This document shows, piece after piece, positions 42,336 to 51,929 of a stretch of DNA of 64,000 nucleotides. Both the position numbers and the translations under genes were made by a program. The notes beneath the pieces are model-generated. The model did not search any database, was not told the DNA's origin, and was given only the letters and a program-made list of their open reading frames with translations. How positions within the stretch are numbered: position 1 is the first letter of the stretch; every line of letters starts with the position of its first letter. The stretch lies in NCBI GenBank assembly GCA_023150915.1, contig JAKLKA010000001.1:79573-143572 (forward strand), written 5' to 3'. The stretch is from Polyangiaceae bacterium. Its GTDB lineage: Bacteria > Myxococcota_A > Polyangia > Polyangiales > Polyangiaceae.

Positions 42336-43568
42336 TCAGACCAGCTGCTCGAACACCCGAGCCGCGGAGGCCACCAGGACGCGACCATGCTGCGTGTGTC
42401 GCTCGTGCCAGACCCCATGGGTCGCCACGACCTGTACGGCAACCACGGGGCCTACCCTGGACAGAAACGCGCCCCAGCTGGGGCTCGGCGTTTCGTCGCG
42501 GAGCTTCGCCTCGACAGCCAGCCAGGGCTGCTTGTCGCGCACGATCAGGAAGTCGATCTCGCGCTTGTCCTTGTCGCGCAGGAAGTGGAGCGTGAACTCG
42601 CCCTCGCCCGTGTCAGTCCAGTAATCGCAGGCTTTCGCCAGGTGTCCGGCCACGCAGTTCTCGAAGCGCGCCGCCGCTTCGTCCACTTCAGTCCAATCCC
42701 ACAAGTACAGCTTCCCTTCCTTGCGCAACGAGCGCATGACGCCCCGCTGATAGGGCTTGATCTCGTAGGCGTAGTAGAGCTCGCGCAGGTACGCGAGCCA
42801 GCGCGACACCGTGTCGTGCGCGACCTCCAGGTCTTCCCTCAGCGAAGCCACACTGAGGAGCGAGCCGACTCGCTCGGGCAGCAAGGCGGCCAGCATCTCC
42901 ACCCGAGCGAGGTCGGGGATCCGGCTGAGATCCCGAAGATCCTCACGGATCACCCTCTCCACCCGCCCGCGGCGCCAGAGCCTCGCCCGCCTTTCACTCG
43001 CCGCGAAGAGCGGCTCCGGAAACCCTCCGAACCGAAGCAGCACGTCGAACGCCTCTCGGGCCGCGGCTTCGATTCGGGGCGTGGCCACACTGCCGAGGGC
43101 CTCGATCGCCCCGTCAGGGCTCGCCGGCGCCGACGCTACGAGCTCGCGAACAGAGAAGGGGTGGAGCCGGAAGTGCAGATAGCGGCCGAGCAGGCTGTCG
43201 CTCCCTCGTCGATACACGTCGAGCCGCGCGCTCCCGGTGACCAGCACGTCGACCTTGCCCTTCTCGACGTCATAGAGCCCCTTCAAGCTCCTCTTCCAGG
43301 CGCGAGCCTTGTGGATCTCGTCCAGGACCAGGAGAGGCTTCCCGCGCGCCCGCGCCGCTCTCGCTGGCAAGAGGGCCTTGGGGTCCTTCGCCCAGGCACG
43401 CCGCGTGACGACGTCGTCCCAGTTTGCGTAGCGCCCAACGGCTCGTTCGCCGAGAATCATTTCGCCCAGGGTGGTCTTCCCCACCTGTCGCGGCCCGGCG
43501 ACGAAGGCCATCTTGTCGGCCGCGAACGCAAGCTCGGCGACGGCGCGTCCCAGATGCCTCTCATTCAT
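42336..43568 (-). CDS. AAA-type ATPase with DUF4143-like C-terminus
   Basis: I prefer ATG 43568 (410 residues); GTG 43589 is an alternative. Walker A reads GPRQVGKTTLGE, Walker B KPLLVLDEIHKARAW, and VDVLVTGSARLDVYRRGSDS is the sensor region characteristic of DUF4143 ATPases. After a winged-helix-like section comes KDKREIDFLIVRDKQPWLAV, resembling the nuclease-like PD-(D/E)XK-related tail of this family. These proteins are common, mobile and poorly understood; roles in defence or toxin-like systems have been suggested but not proven. The flanking intergenic DNA near 43600-43690 is unusually AT-rich for this genome, hinting at transfer. Confidence 0.85.
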   Translation of the reverse strand: MNERHLGRAVAELAFAADKMAFVAGPRQVGKTTLGEMILGERAVGRYANWDDVVTRRAWAKDPKALLPARAARARGKPLLVLDEIHKARAWKRSLKGLYDVEKGKVDVLVTGSARLDVYRRGSDSLLGRYLHFRLHPFSVRELVASAPASPDGAIEALGSVATPRIEAAAREAFDVLLRFGGFPEPLFAASERRARLWRRGRVERVIREDLRDLSRIPDLARVEMLAALLPERVGSLLSVASLREDLEVAHDTVSRWLAYLRELYYAYEIKPYQRGVMRSLRKEGKLYLWDWTEVDEAAARFENCVAGHLAKACDYWTDTGEGEFTLHFLRDKDKREIDFLIVRDKQPWLAVEAKLRDETPSPSWGAFLSRVGPVVAVQVVATHGVWHERHTQHGRVLVASAARVFEQLV

Positions 43569-43829
43569 GACCACTTTCGTGTTTAGCACGAATCTGGTCG
43601 GCGCTCACTGGCGTTGTGGTGGGAAGAATTGCTGCAAATGCAAGCTGTTTTGCCCGACCACAATCTAGTCATTAAGAAAAATGGGACTTCAGGCCTGCAG
43701 TCCAACGCGACTTCGCCCAGGCCCCGATGCTCCATATTCAGCGCCGCTCCGCCGCAGCTCTCCCCGCGGCGCCCGCCAGGCCTGGCTTGGCCTTGCCACC
43801 TGGCGCTTTCGGCCTCAACTTCGGGGTTC

Positions 43830-44414
43830 ATGCAGCTCGGCGAGCTTTGGGCCTGGGTGACCGCCATCGCGCTCGGTGTGGGTCTGGCGGCCACCGCGGG
43901 GCTTCGTGCGTGGCTCCCGCTCTTGCTCGCCGGTGGCCTTGCGCGCCTGGGCGTGGTCTCGCTGGGTGAGAGCTTCGGGTTCCTGTCGTCCACTCCCGCG
44001 CTGGTGCTGTTCGCGGTCGCCACCGTGGTCGAGATCGTCGCCGACAAGATCCCCGCGGTCGACCACGTGCTCGACGTGATTTCGACCGTGGTGCGCCCGG
44101 TCGCGGGTGCGCTCCTCGCAGCCTCGGCGCTCTACCAGGTGAACGACCCGCTGATCGCCACGGTGATTGGCATTTGTGTCGGTGCGCCGGTGGCGCTCGG
44201 CCCCCACGTCGCCAAGTCCGCGTTCCGCGCGGCGTCTTCGGCGACCACCGCCGGCTTCGCGAACCCCATTGTCAGCTTCGTCGAAGACGGCATCGCCATC
44301 GCGCTGGTCATCCTGGCGGTGGTGGTGCCGATCGTGTCGCTCCTCTTGGTGGTGATGGCGGCGTGGTGGGTGATCCAGCGGCGCCGTCGGAAGCCGGTGG
44401 CCGTTCCGGCGTGA
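43830..44414 (+). CDS. DUF4126-type membrane protein
   Basis: I use ATG 43830 (194 residues); the open frame upstream is unsupported. There are four or five hydrophobic helices: LWAWVTAIALGVGLAATAGL, LVLFAVATVVEIVADKIPAV, LIATVIGICVGAPVALGPHV and IAIALVILAVVVPIVSLLLV, with a basic C-terminus. The KIPAVDHVLDVISTVVRPVA segment matches DUF4126. The function of the family is unknown. It converges with the small TM2-like gene 3 bases away. Confidence 0.8.
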   Translation: MQLGELWAWVTAIALGVGLAATAGLRAWLPLLLAGGLARLGVVSLGESFGFLSSTPALVLFAVATVVEIVADKIPAVDHVLDVISTVVRPVAGALLAASALYQVNDPLIATVIGICVGAPVALGPHVAKSAFRAASSATTAGFANPIVSFVEDGIAIALVILAVVVPIVSLLLVVMAAWWVIQRRRRKPVAVPA

Positions 44415-44417
44415 GCC

Positions 44418-44684
44418 TCACTCCGGGAACGTCTCCCACAGGCCCACGGCCCGGCGGCGCCTGGCCTTCGCCACCATGAAAGCGTCCAGCGCCACGATGG
44501 CCGACACGAGGTAGCCGACGCCGCACGAGGCGATCACCAGCGCCATGATCACCAGGCCCTTGGCCACCTGACCCAAGATCACGTGGCCGAGCCCGGGCGC
44601 CAGCACGCTGACCACGATGGCCAGAACGTCGGTGCCGTCGAGCTCGCTCGGGCTGGAGAAGCTGGGGGAGGGGAGCGCGTCCAT
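44418..44684 (-). CDS. Small TM2-like membrane protein
   Basis: An 88-residue protein with two hydrophobic helices (VLAIVVSVLAPGLGHVILGQ and ALVIASCGVGYLVSAIVALD) joined by a short turn, followed by a basic tail AKARRRRAVG. The first helix pattern resembles TM2-domain proteins. No function known. Confidence 0.65.
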   Translation of the reverse strand: MDALPSPSFSSPSELDGTDVLAIVVSVLAPGLGHVILGQVAKGLVIMALVIASCGVGYLVSAIVALDAFMVAKARRRRAVGLWETFPE

Positions 44685-44778
44685 TGCTTTCCGAATGCTT
44701 CCTTTCGCGGCGCCCTGGGAATGGGCTGGGCGCCGTCAGCAAGCAGTTCGGGGCAGGGGGGCGAATATTTCAGCGCGC

Positions 44779-45324
44779 TCAATCGAAGGTGAACATCACC
44801 GCCACGGCGCCACACCGCTCGCCGCTGCTCGAGTATTGGGTCACTTCGACCGGGAACCGCTCCCCGGGGCGAGCCCCCGCGGGCTTGTCTGCGACCAGGG
44901 TGAACACGTGGGCGGCGCTGGGCGCCTTGTCGACCGTCACCCGCGCCCGGGGAGCTCGGACATCGACCAGGCGTTGCCCGCCCCGGAGCGCGATCTCGCC
45001 GCCGTCGACCTCGGCACGGAGGGGGCCGCCCCCAAGAGCGGCGTCGAAGCGGGTCCCGGGCTCCACGGTCACGACGCCCTCCATCCCGCCGACGCGCGCG
45101 CGGATCCTAACGCGCTCGAGTAGCACCAGCTCGGTCGAGTCGCAGCCTGCTCCAGCCTGTCCGCGCCTCGCCAGCCCTCGGTCGAACCCTGGAATGGCCT
45201 TGCCGTCGTCGTCGAGCAGCAGGCCCAGCTTCATGTCCGGTGGGAGCGCGCTGCGATCGACGACCAGCGTCATCCCGCGGCTGTCGTCGGCGGGGTGCCC
45301 CGCGATGAAAGAGAATTTCTTCAT
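44779..45324 (-). CDS. Small cytoplasmic protein linked to the subtilase gene
   Basis: A 181-residue protein from ATG 45324 with no signal peptide. It is beta-rich: MKKFSFIAGHPADDSRGMTL, then VRIRARVGGMEGVVTVEPGT and FPVEVTQYSSSGERCGAVAV. I recognise no family. The gene lies 16 bases after the subtilase stop, so the two form an operon. It could be an inhibitor, chaperone or co-secreted partner of the protease; sequence alone does not decide. Confidence 0.65.
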   Translation of the reverse strand: MKKFSFIAGHPADDSRGMTLVVDRSALPPDMKLGLLLDDDGKAIPGFDRGLARRGQAGAGCDSTELVLLERVRIRARVGGMEGVVTVEPGTRFDAALGGGPLRAEVDGGEIALRGGQRLVDVRAPRARVTVDKAPSAAHVFTLVADKPAGARPGERFPVEVTQYSSSGERCGAVAVMFTFD

Positions 45325-45340
45325 GGTCAGCCTCTCCGCT

Positions 45341-47767
45341 TCAGACGATCGACAAGTTGCGTTGTGCCAGGTTGTTGTACGCGCGCTGGGCCATCGAGCC
45401 CGAGACGCTCGCGCGCGTGAAGTTCACGTCGTTGGCGGCGACCACCCGCGCGACGCAGCAGGCGTGCCCGCCGAAGCCCGAGAAATCCGCGCCCGCGGGA
45501 ACGGTGAGGCGCGCCACGAACACGCCGCCGACGGGGAGCGGGCCGGCGAGGTACGAGTAATCGGCGGGTGGTGCGTCGTTCAGCGCGTTGATCGTGGTTC
45601 CGCCCGGGGTGGTCGGGTTGTCCCAGGAATCGGGGTACATGAAGCTGGTCGCGCAGGCGGCGAGCGACGCCGTGACGCGCACCCCCCGCGCTGGGGCGGG
45701 GCCGATGTTCACCACCCGCACGAACACGTAGTACGCGGAGGCCGCGCCCACGCTGTTCACCGCCGCGACGGCCTTGGCGCTGAAGTCGAGGTCATCGGCG
45801 CTGCCCGCCGTGATCACGCCTCGGGTCACGTGGGTGGGGTTCGTCGACACGATGATGTCGCACTCCGAGACCAGAGTGCCCGTCGAGGGCTCGGGCACGC
45901 CGGCATCGGCGGGATTGTCTCGAATGATCACCCGGGCCCGCTCGGGATCGACCGTTGCCGCGTCCGTCTCAGTGGCCAAGGTGACCAGGACCGCGGAAGC
46001 GTCGATCGAGCCGTAGCCGAGGTGATCATGCCAGATTCCGTTGGGGTGCCCGGTGGTCGTGCGGTAGGCCGTGCTCTCGACGCCGGGGTCGAACGGGCGG
46101 TCAACGCCGCACTTGGCAGCCGTCTGCTCGATCTGCGTGCGGATCTGCGCGGCCGTGGCGCTCAGGTTCTTGCTCCACACCAGCGCAGCCAGCCCCGCCG
46201 CGTGCGCGGCTGCCAATGAAGTGCCGCGCAGGCCGGGCGCGGCCGTGTACTCGTTGCTCGAGCCGCTGACCCAGCTGGTGGTCATGATGTCGGCGGCTGG
46301 CGCTGCGACCGAGATCTCGGGACCGACCCGCGAGCCCACCAACGGCGCCGCCTCGGCGAGCCAGCGTCCGTTCCGGTCGCCCGAGTCCGTCTGCCCGTAG
46401 CCGCCGACGATCATCACGTTCGCCTGGACGGTGCCGTAGCCAATGGCCGACCCGGTGCCAGTGTCGTTGCCGGTGGCCAGTACGATCAGCGAGGTGGTGT
46501 TGGTGTTGATCGCCCCTTGGACCGTCGCGTCCGTGAGCAAGGCATTGCCGGCGTCCATGCCGATCAACAGCACGCTGTTGGCGATGGTGCCGGCGTGGGT
46601 GATCGCCGCGGCAAGGGCCGTGTTGGTGACCGCGAAGGCATCGGGGATCAGCGTGTCGTTGTAGCGCAGCGACGTGAACGGACACCCGGGCGCCAACCCG
46701 GCGCCCCCACTGGTGTTGTGTCGCGCAGCGACGATGCCGGCCAGCTGGGTGCCGTGGGCGGTCTGCGGCGCCTGGTTCGCCGGATCGGAGCCGGGCCCCG
46801 ACAGCTCGAGCTGAGTGATGCCCACCAGATCGGTGTGCTGCAGATCGACGCCCTCGTCGAACATCAGCACCTTCACCGAGCTGCTTCCGGGTTGCCCGGC
46901 CGGCGGCGGCCCCCAGGCATAGCGGGCGCCAATGCGCTTCAGGTTCCACTGCCTGTTGGCCGGCTCGGCGTCGCCCGTCCCGCCAGCGGTGTCGTAGAGC
47001 GGATCCACGGGGTCAGCGGGCGTCACGGCGAATGGCGAAACCAGAGGAGTCCACTCGTACGACACGCGAGGGGGTGGCGCGAGCGCGGCCAGCCCGGCGG
47101 CCCGCCCCAGCGTGCGCTCGGCCAGGCGCGCGCCCAGCTCGAACACCCGCGCGTCGTTGGGGTCGCCGCTGCTGAAGTAGCGGATACCGCCGAGGCGAAT
47201 TCGCTCGTTGGGTTTCAGTCCGTACCTGGCCAGCTCGGCCGCGGATTCAGAGGCCAGCGCTGCTGGCACGAGCAACACGCCCAGGTGTGGGCTCATCAAG
47301 CCACGGGCGCCTGTGACATCCGTGCGCTGGTAGACCGGAGCCACCGCCACGACCTGCGCGTGCGAACGGATCGCCTTGATCCGCTTCGCATCGGGCACGG
47401 TTCGATCAGCCGTCCTCACCCACTGCGTGTGCCCTGCGGTGCGGAGCGGAACGGAGCGCGGGTCGCCTGCCGTGCTGCCGTCGTCCAGCTCGAGGCTCAG
47501 CTTCTCCAGCAACTCTGCCAGGGGCTTCGGGCCCAGTCGCTTCCTCAAGATCAGGCGCAGGCGCGGGCCATCGAGGGTGAACACGTGAGCGCCGCTGAGC
47601 AAGCGCACCGGAAAGACCGCGGCCTCGGTATCTCTCGTCGGCCGGGCGACATCTTCCCGATCGCCGCGTGCGTCACTTGCTCGGCGCGCCTTCGTCCGGC
47701 GCTTGGCGGGTCGGACCTTGTCGACACGAGCGCGCGCAGGCCGGGCGCCCTTCTTCTTCGCTGCCAT
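45341..47767 (-). CDS. Subtilisin-like (S8) serine protease without a signal peptide
   Basis: An 808-residue protein. The first 45 residues are Lys/Arg/Ala-rich with no hydrophobic signal. A prodomain-like region reaches about residue 280. The catalytic triad is complete: Asp304 in VLMFDEGVDLQHTD, His338 in AHGTQLAGIVAARHN and Ser517 in GTSLAAAHAAGLAALVW. The usual Pro after Ser (SMAAPH) is Ala. IVLATGNDTGTG supplies the oxyanion Asn. The last 200 residues are beta-rich (DAGVPEPSTGTLVSECDIIV onward) and may be a binding domain. Without a Sec signal it is either cytoplasmic or exported by another route, such as type VI, contractile or outer-membrane-vesicle-linked export. Co-transcribed with 44779-45324; divergent from the giant Kelch protein. 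Confidence 0.92.
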   Translation of the reverse strand: MAAKKKGARPARARVDKVRPAKRRTKARRASDARGDREDVARPTRDTEAAVFPVRLLSGAHVFTLDGPRLRLILRKRLGPKPLAELLEKLSLELDDGSTAGDPRSVPLRTAGHTQWVRTADRTVPDAKRIKAIRSHAQVVAVAPVYQRTDVTGARGLMSPHLGVLLVPAALASESAAELARYGLKPNERIRLGGIRYFSSGDPNDARVFELGARLAERTLGRAAGLAALAPPPRVSYEWTPLVSPFAVTPADPVDPLYDTAGGTGDAEPANRQWNLKRIGARYAWGPPPAGQPGSSSVKVLMFDEGVDLQHTDLVGITQLELSGPGSDPANQAPQTAHGTQLAGIVAARHNTSGGAGLAPGCPFTSLRYNDTLIPDAFAVTNTALAAAITHAGTIANSVLLIGMDAGNALLTDATVQGAINTNTTSLIVLATGNDTGTGSAIGYGTVQANVMIVGGYGQTDSGDRNGRWLAEAAPLVGSRVGPEISVAAPAADIMTTSWVSGSSNEYTAAPGLRGTSLAAAHAAGLAALVWSKNLSATAAQIRTQIEQTAAKCGVDRPFDPGVESTAYRTTTGHPNGIWHDHLGYGSIDASAVLVTLATETDAATVDPERARVIIRDNPADAGVPEPSTGTLVSECDIIVSTNPTHVTRGVITAGSADDLDFSAKAVAAVNSVGAASAYYVFVRVVNIGPAPARGVRVTASLAACATSFMYPDSWDNPTTPGGTTINALNDAPPADYSYLAGPLPVGGVFVARLTVPAGADFSGFGGHACCVARVVAANDVNFTRASVSGSMAQRAYNNLAQRNLSIV

Positions 47768-47972
47768 CGGTGTTTCCCTCTCGAGATAGAGCTGCCACCG
47801 GGGTGCGTCGGCGCGTCACACCTCGGCGGCACCAGCCGCATGATCCCCGTCAGGTGCGCCGTCCGGGGGGCATCATCGTCAAGACGGATCGTCATCGTCA
47901 AGGCCCATCTCGTTGTCGCGACGGACCAACTCTGATACCCAATCAGTTGGGGAACGACCGGGGAGCGAAGGG

Positions 47973-50900
47973 ATGAAGCACATGCGTGGGTGCACCATTA
48001 GGGCGTCGATTGTCGTGACCGCGCTGGCGGCGCTTGCTTGCTCGAGTCAACCGAGCACTCTAAGCGATGGCCTGGCTGACGCGGGGACGCCGTCACAGCC
48101 GACGTCGCAAGCGCGCCCTCTTGCGCTCGCCGAGGTCGCTTCCAAGCACCACGCCGAGCTCGATCGTCTGCTCCGACCCACGGACCGGGGGTTCGTCGGC
48201 GACGGTCCAACGATCCGTGCGACGGCGTCGTCGCCGAACGAGCTCGGGGCCGCGCTGGCGCCGGTGGCGACGGGGGCCCTCGACGTCTCGCTGGGCGGCT
48301 CGCCGACCTTGCGGATTTCGCTCACGCCGGTGGCAGCGCGCCCTTCTGCCGGCAGCGTGCACCAGGGCCGCGCCGTGTTCGAAGAGGTCTACCCGTCCAC
48401 CGACCGAATCGTGGTGGCGCACCCGGCACGCGTCGAGGAACTGCTGGTGCTGCGCGACCACGAAGCCCCCAACGAGCACACCTGGCGGGTCGAGGTGGGA
48501 GCCGACCTGCCGCGTTCGCGAGTCGAGCCCTCCGGCGCGATCACGTTCTCGTCCGCCGACGGAGAGCCGCAGCTCCGCATCGTCGCACCGTACTTGGTCG
48601 ACGCTGCGGGTACGGTGCGGTCGGCGACTGCCAAGCTGGCCGACGGCTACTATCACGTGAGCTTCGACACCGCCGGCCTCGCCTTTCCCGTCGTGCTCGA
48701 TCCCGGCGTCGAGACCGCGATCTGGGAAGATGTGACCCCCGCCTCGCCGCCGCCTGCTCGCACCTACACGCCTCTGGCCTACGACTCGGCAAATCAGGTG
48801 ACGGTGATGTTCGGAGGCTATTCTTCGAGCAACACCTACCTCTCCGACACCTGGGAGTGGAACGGAACCCTGTGGAGCATGACCTGCGCCGCGGGGTCCT
48901 GTGGCGCGGGGACCCTTGGGGCCCGGCGCGGTCACATGCTGGCCTTCGACAGCACCCGCAGCCGAACCGTGATGTTCGGCGGTCGCGACGCGGTGAACTT
49001 CGCGCTGGACGACACCTGGGAGTACAACGCGGCGACCAATGTTTGGGCAGCGGGCTGCGGCGGCGCCGGTTGCTCGACCAAGCCCTCCGCCCGCCAGGGC
49101 GCGGGCATGGCGTTCGATTCGCAGAATGGCGTCACCGTCTTGTTCAGCGGTGTGCTCGCTTCAGGCAGCACCGCGCCGAACGATACCTGGGGCTACAACG
49201 GAACGGCCTGGACTCCGATCTGCAATGCCGGGGCGTGCCTGACCACCTCGCCGCCGGCTCGCCGCTTTCCGGGCATGGCCTATGACGCGGCTCGCAATGC
49301 CGTCGTGCTCTTCGGCGGCCAGGACGCGGTCACGAGTAACTACCGTTCGGACACCTGGGAGCTCACCGGCAGCACCTGGACCAAGCGCTGTGACGACGGG
49401 GCGTGCGGCATCCCAGCGCGGACGCTGATCACGATGGCCTACGACTCACGCAGCAAGCGTGTGGTCGTGTTCGGCGGAACGGACTCGGGCTCGAGCGCGC
49501 GCAGCGACACCTGGGAGTGGAACGGCACCGTCTGGTCGGACCCTTACCCCGGAACCACGACGCCTCCGGGCCGCTCGGCGCATGGCACGGCCTACGACGC
49601 CGCGCGCCGGCGGGTCGTCATGTTCGGCAGCGACGCGACCGGAAAGACCTGGACGTACCACAGCCGCGGGGGCACCTGCACGACCGCGGCAGACTGCGAC
49701 ACGAACATCTGCGTGGACGGAGTGTGCTGCACCACGACCTGCACCGGTGTGTGCCAGCGCTGCGATGGCGCCGGTACCAACCGCGGGCTTTGCACGACGG
49801 TGACCAACGCCACCGACCCGGACACCTGCACCGGCACCAGCAGCTGTGATGGTAGCGGCGCATGCAAGAAGGCGCAGGGTCAGGTCTGCAGCGCAAACAG
49901 CGAGTGCGCGACGGGAAATTGCGTTGACGGGCGCTGCTGCCAGACCGGGTCGTGTGGCACCTGTGCCTCGTGCGCCAACACCGCCGGCACTTGCACCACC
50001 GTGGTGGTCAACCAAGACGACGACAGCTGCAACGGCAACAACACCTGCAACGCCACGGGCGTGTGCAAGAAGAAGAGCGGCCAGGGCTGCACCCTGGCCA
50101 CCGAGTGCGCCAGCAACTACTGCGTCGATAGCACCTGTTGTGCCAACGATTGCACCACGGCCTGCCGCTCGTGCGCGAACGCGGCTGGCACCTGCACCAC
50201 GGTGGTGTCGAATCAAGAAGACGGCACTTGCACCGGCACGAGCACTTGCGACGCCGCCGGCAACTGCAAGAAGAAGCAGGGCCAGGGCTGCAGCGCCGGG
50301 TCGGAGTGCGCCAACGGCAACTGCGCGGACAGCTACTGCTGCGACACCGCCTGCGCCGGCGGCTGCGACGTGTGCTCTGCGGCGGCTGGGGCCTCTCAGA
50401 ACGGTACCTGTACCGTCCTCGGCTCGGGCTCGGCCGGTCAGTGCGGCGCCTACAAGTGCGGCGGTTCAGCCGCGTGCCCAACCACCTGCAGCAGTGACGC
50501 GAGTTGCACTGCGGGCAACTACTGCGCGGGCAACGCCTGCACGCCCAAGAAGGGGCTCGGCGAACAGTGCACCGCTGGCAGCCAGTGCGCGCTCGGTAAC
50601 TGCGTGGATGGCGTGTGCTGCGACGGCACCTGCACCGGCAAATGCATGGCCTGCGCTGCTGGCAACAAAGAAGATGCCAGCATGGCCAACAACGGCAAGT
50701 GCGGGGCGGCGAAGAAGGGCAGCAACCCGGGAAACCAGTGCGTCGCTTCCAGCGACCCCTGCGGCGACCAGGCTTCGTGCTCGGGCACACCGGGCGAGTG
50801 CGCCAAGGGGGCAGCGGGCACCAGCTGTGGCCCCACCACCTGCAGCAACGGCGCGGTGTCGGGGAAGATCTGCAACGGCGCCGGCGCGTGCGTCGACCAG

Positions 50901-51929
50901 ACCAACGCGCAGTGCGCGCCCTACGTGTGCAAGGGCGCCGCGTGCTCCAGCCCGTGCACGGCCGACACCGACTGCGTGACCACTCCCCAACCTCACTATT
51001 GCTCGAACGGGGTGTGCATCCCGAAGATCGACAACGGCAAGACGTGCACCGCCGCTGGCTCGTGCAAGAGCGGTTTCTGCGTCGATCAGGTGTGCTGCGA
51101 CGCCCCCTGCAACGGCCAGTGCGAGGCCTGCGCCGAGACAGGAACCCTGGGCCAGTGCACGCCGGTTACGGGCAAACCGCGCGGCACGCGCACCGACTGC
51201 GCTGGCACCACGGGCGACAAGTGCAAGGGCACCTGCGACGGCGCAAACAAGAGCGCTTGCGCGTACCCGGCGGCGGGCACCGCCTGCAAAGATGCCGCCT
51301 GCACCGGCGACGTTTCGCAGCCCGCCGGCACCTGCGACGGCGCGGGCCTCTGCTCGCTGCCGAGCACCAAGAACTGCCTCCCGTATGGCTGCAACGCCGC
51401 GAGCGGCGTCTGCAACACGACCTGCGCGTCGGACACCGAGTGCGCGCAGGGTGCCAAGTGCGACACCAACACCGGCAAGTGCGCCGTGACCAGCGCCACC
51501 TGCAAAGACGCGACGACCGTCCTCTTGCCCAACGGGCAGAGCGAGAGCTGCGTGCCCTACAAGTGTGTCGGCGGCGCTTGCCAGCAGCAGTGCAGCACCG
51601 GCGCGGACTGCGCGGACGGGTACAGCTGCCAGGGGTCGAGCTGCGTTGCCGCCGAGGGCGGCACCGATTCCGGTGTGGGCGGTGGCAGCGGGGCGGGTGG
51701 CAGCTCGAGCGGTGGCAGCAGCACGGGTGGGAGCAGCACCGGCGGCGCCGGGGGCACCGCCGGCAAGAAGAGCGACTCGGGCGGTGACGAGGGCGGCTGC
51801 GGCTGTCGCGTACCGTCCAAGGGGGCGGGCTCGAGCGCCTACTGGCTCGCGGCTCTGGGCCTGGCCGTGCTGCGACGGCGGCGGCGAAACGGTCAGACCG
51901 TCAGCGAGCGCGCCGGCGCCGAGCGCTGA
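47973..51929 (+). CDS. Giant Kelch-repeat and Cys-rich surface protein with MYXO-CTERM tail
   Basis: I use ATG 47973 (1318 residues), giving a signal with lipobox-like Cys (VVTALAALACSSQ). An N-terminal beta domain ends with LAFPVVLDPGVETAIW, a motif shared with the FG-GAP protein downstream. Residues about 250-550 hold Kelch-like repeats (TVMFGGYSSSNTYLSDTWEW, MAFDSQNGVTVLFSGVLA), a propeller for binding. Then come many Cys-rich modules with CVDGVCCTTTCTGVCQRC-like units up to about residue 1230. A Gly/Ser stretch leads to GGCGCRVPSKG, a hydrophobic helix and RRRRRN, the MYXO-CTERM sorting signal. It should be anchored to the outer surface after tail processing. Its 3' end overlaps the convergent gene by 29 bases. 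Confidence 0.92.
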   Translation: MKHMRGCTIRASIVVTALAALACSSQPSTLSDGLADAGTPSQPTSQARPLALAEVASKHHAELDRLLRPTDRGFVGDGPTIRATASSPNELGAALAPVATGALDVSLGGSPTLRISLTPVAARPSAGSVHQGRAVFEEVYPSTDRIVVAHPARVEELLVLRDHEAPNEHTWRVEVGADLPRSRVEPSGAITFSSADGEPQLRIVAPYLVDAAGTVRSATAKLADGYYHVSFDTAGLAFPVVLDPGVETAIWEDVTPASPPPARTYTPLAYDSANQVTVMFGGYSSSNTYLSDTWEWNGTLWSMTCAAGSCGAGTLGARRGHMLAFDSTRSRTVMFGGRDAVNFALDDTWEYNAATNVWAAGCGGAGCSTKPSARQGAGMAFDSQNGVTVLFSGVLASGSTAPNDTWGYNGTAWTPICNAGACLTTSPPARRFPGMAYDAARNAVVLFGGQDAVTSNYRSDTWELTGSTWTKRCDDGACGIPARTLITMAYDSRSKRVVVFGGTDSGSSARSDTWEWNGTVWSDPYPGTTTPPGRSAHGTAYDAARRRVVMFGSDATGKTWTYHSRGGTCTTAADCDTNICVDGVCCTTTCTGVCQRCDGAGTNRGLCTTVTNATDPDTCTGTSSCDGSGACKKAQGQVCSANSECATGNCVDGRCCQTGSCGTCASCANTAGTCTTVVVNQDDDSCNGNNTCNATGVCKKKSGQGCTLATECASNYCVDSTCCANDCTTACRSCANAAGTCTTVVSNQEDGTCTGTSTCDAAGNCKKKQGQGCSAGSECANGNCADSYCCDTACAGGCDVCSAAAGASQNGTCTVLGSGSAGQCGAYKCGGSAACPTTCSSDASCTAGNYCAGNACTPKKGLGEQCTAGSQCALGNCVDGVCCDGTCTGKCMACAAGNKEDASMANNGKCGAAKKGSNPGNQCVASSDPCGDQASCSGTPGECAKGAAGTSCGPTTCSNGAVSGKICNGAGACVDQTNAQCAPYVCKGAACSSPCTADTDCVTTPQPHYCSNGVCIPKIDNGKTCTAAGSCKSGFCVDQVCCDAPCNGQCEACAETGTLGQCTPVTGKPRGTRTDCAGTTGDKCKGTCDGANKSACAYPAAGTACKDAACTGDVSQPAGTCDGAGLCSLPSTKNCLPYGCNAASGVCNTTCASDTECAQGAKCDTNTGKCAVTSATCKDATTVLLPNGQSESCVPYKCVGGACQQQCSTGADCADGYSCQGSSCVAAEGGTDSGVGGGSGAGGSSSGGSSTGGSSTGGAGGTAGKKSDSGGDEGGCGCRVPSKGAGSSAYWLAALGLAVLRRRRRNGQTVSERAGAER

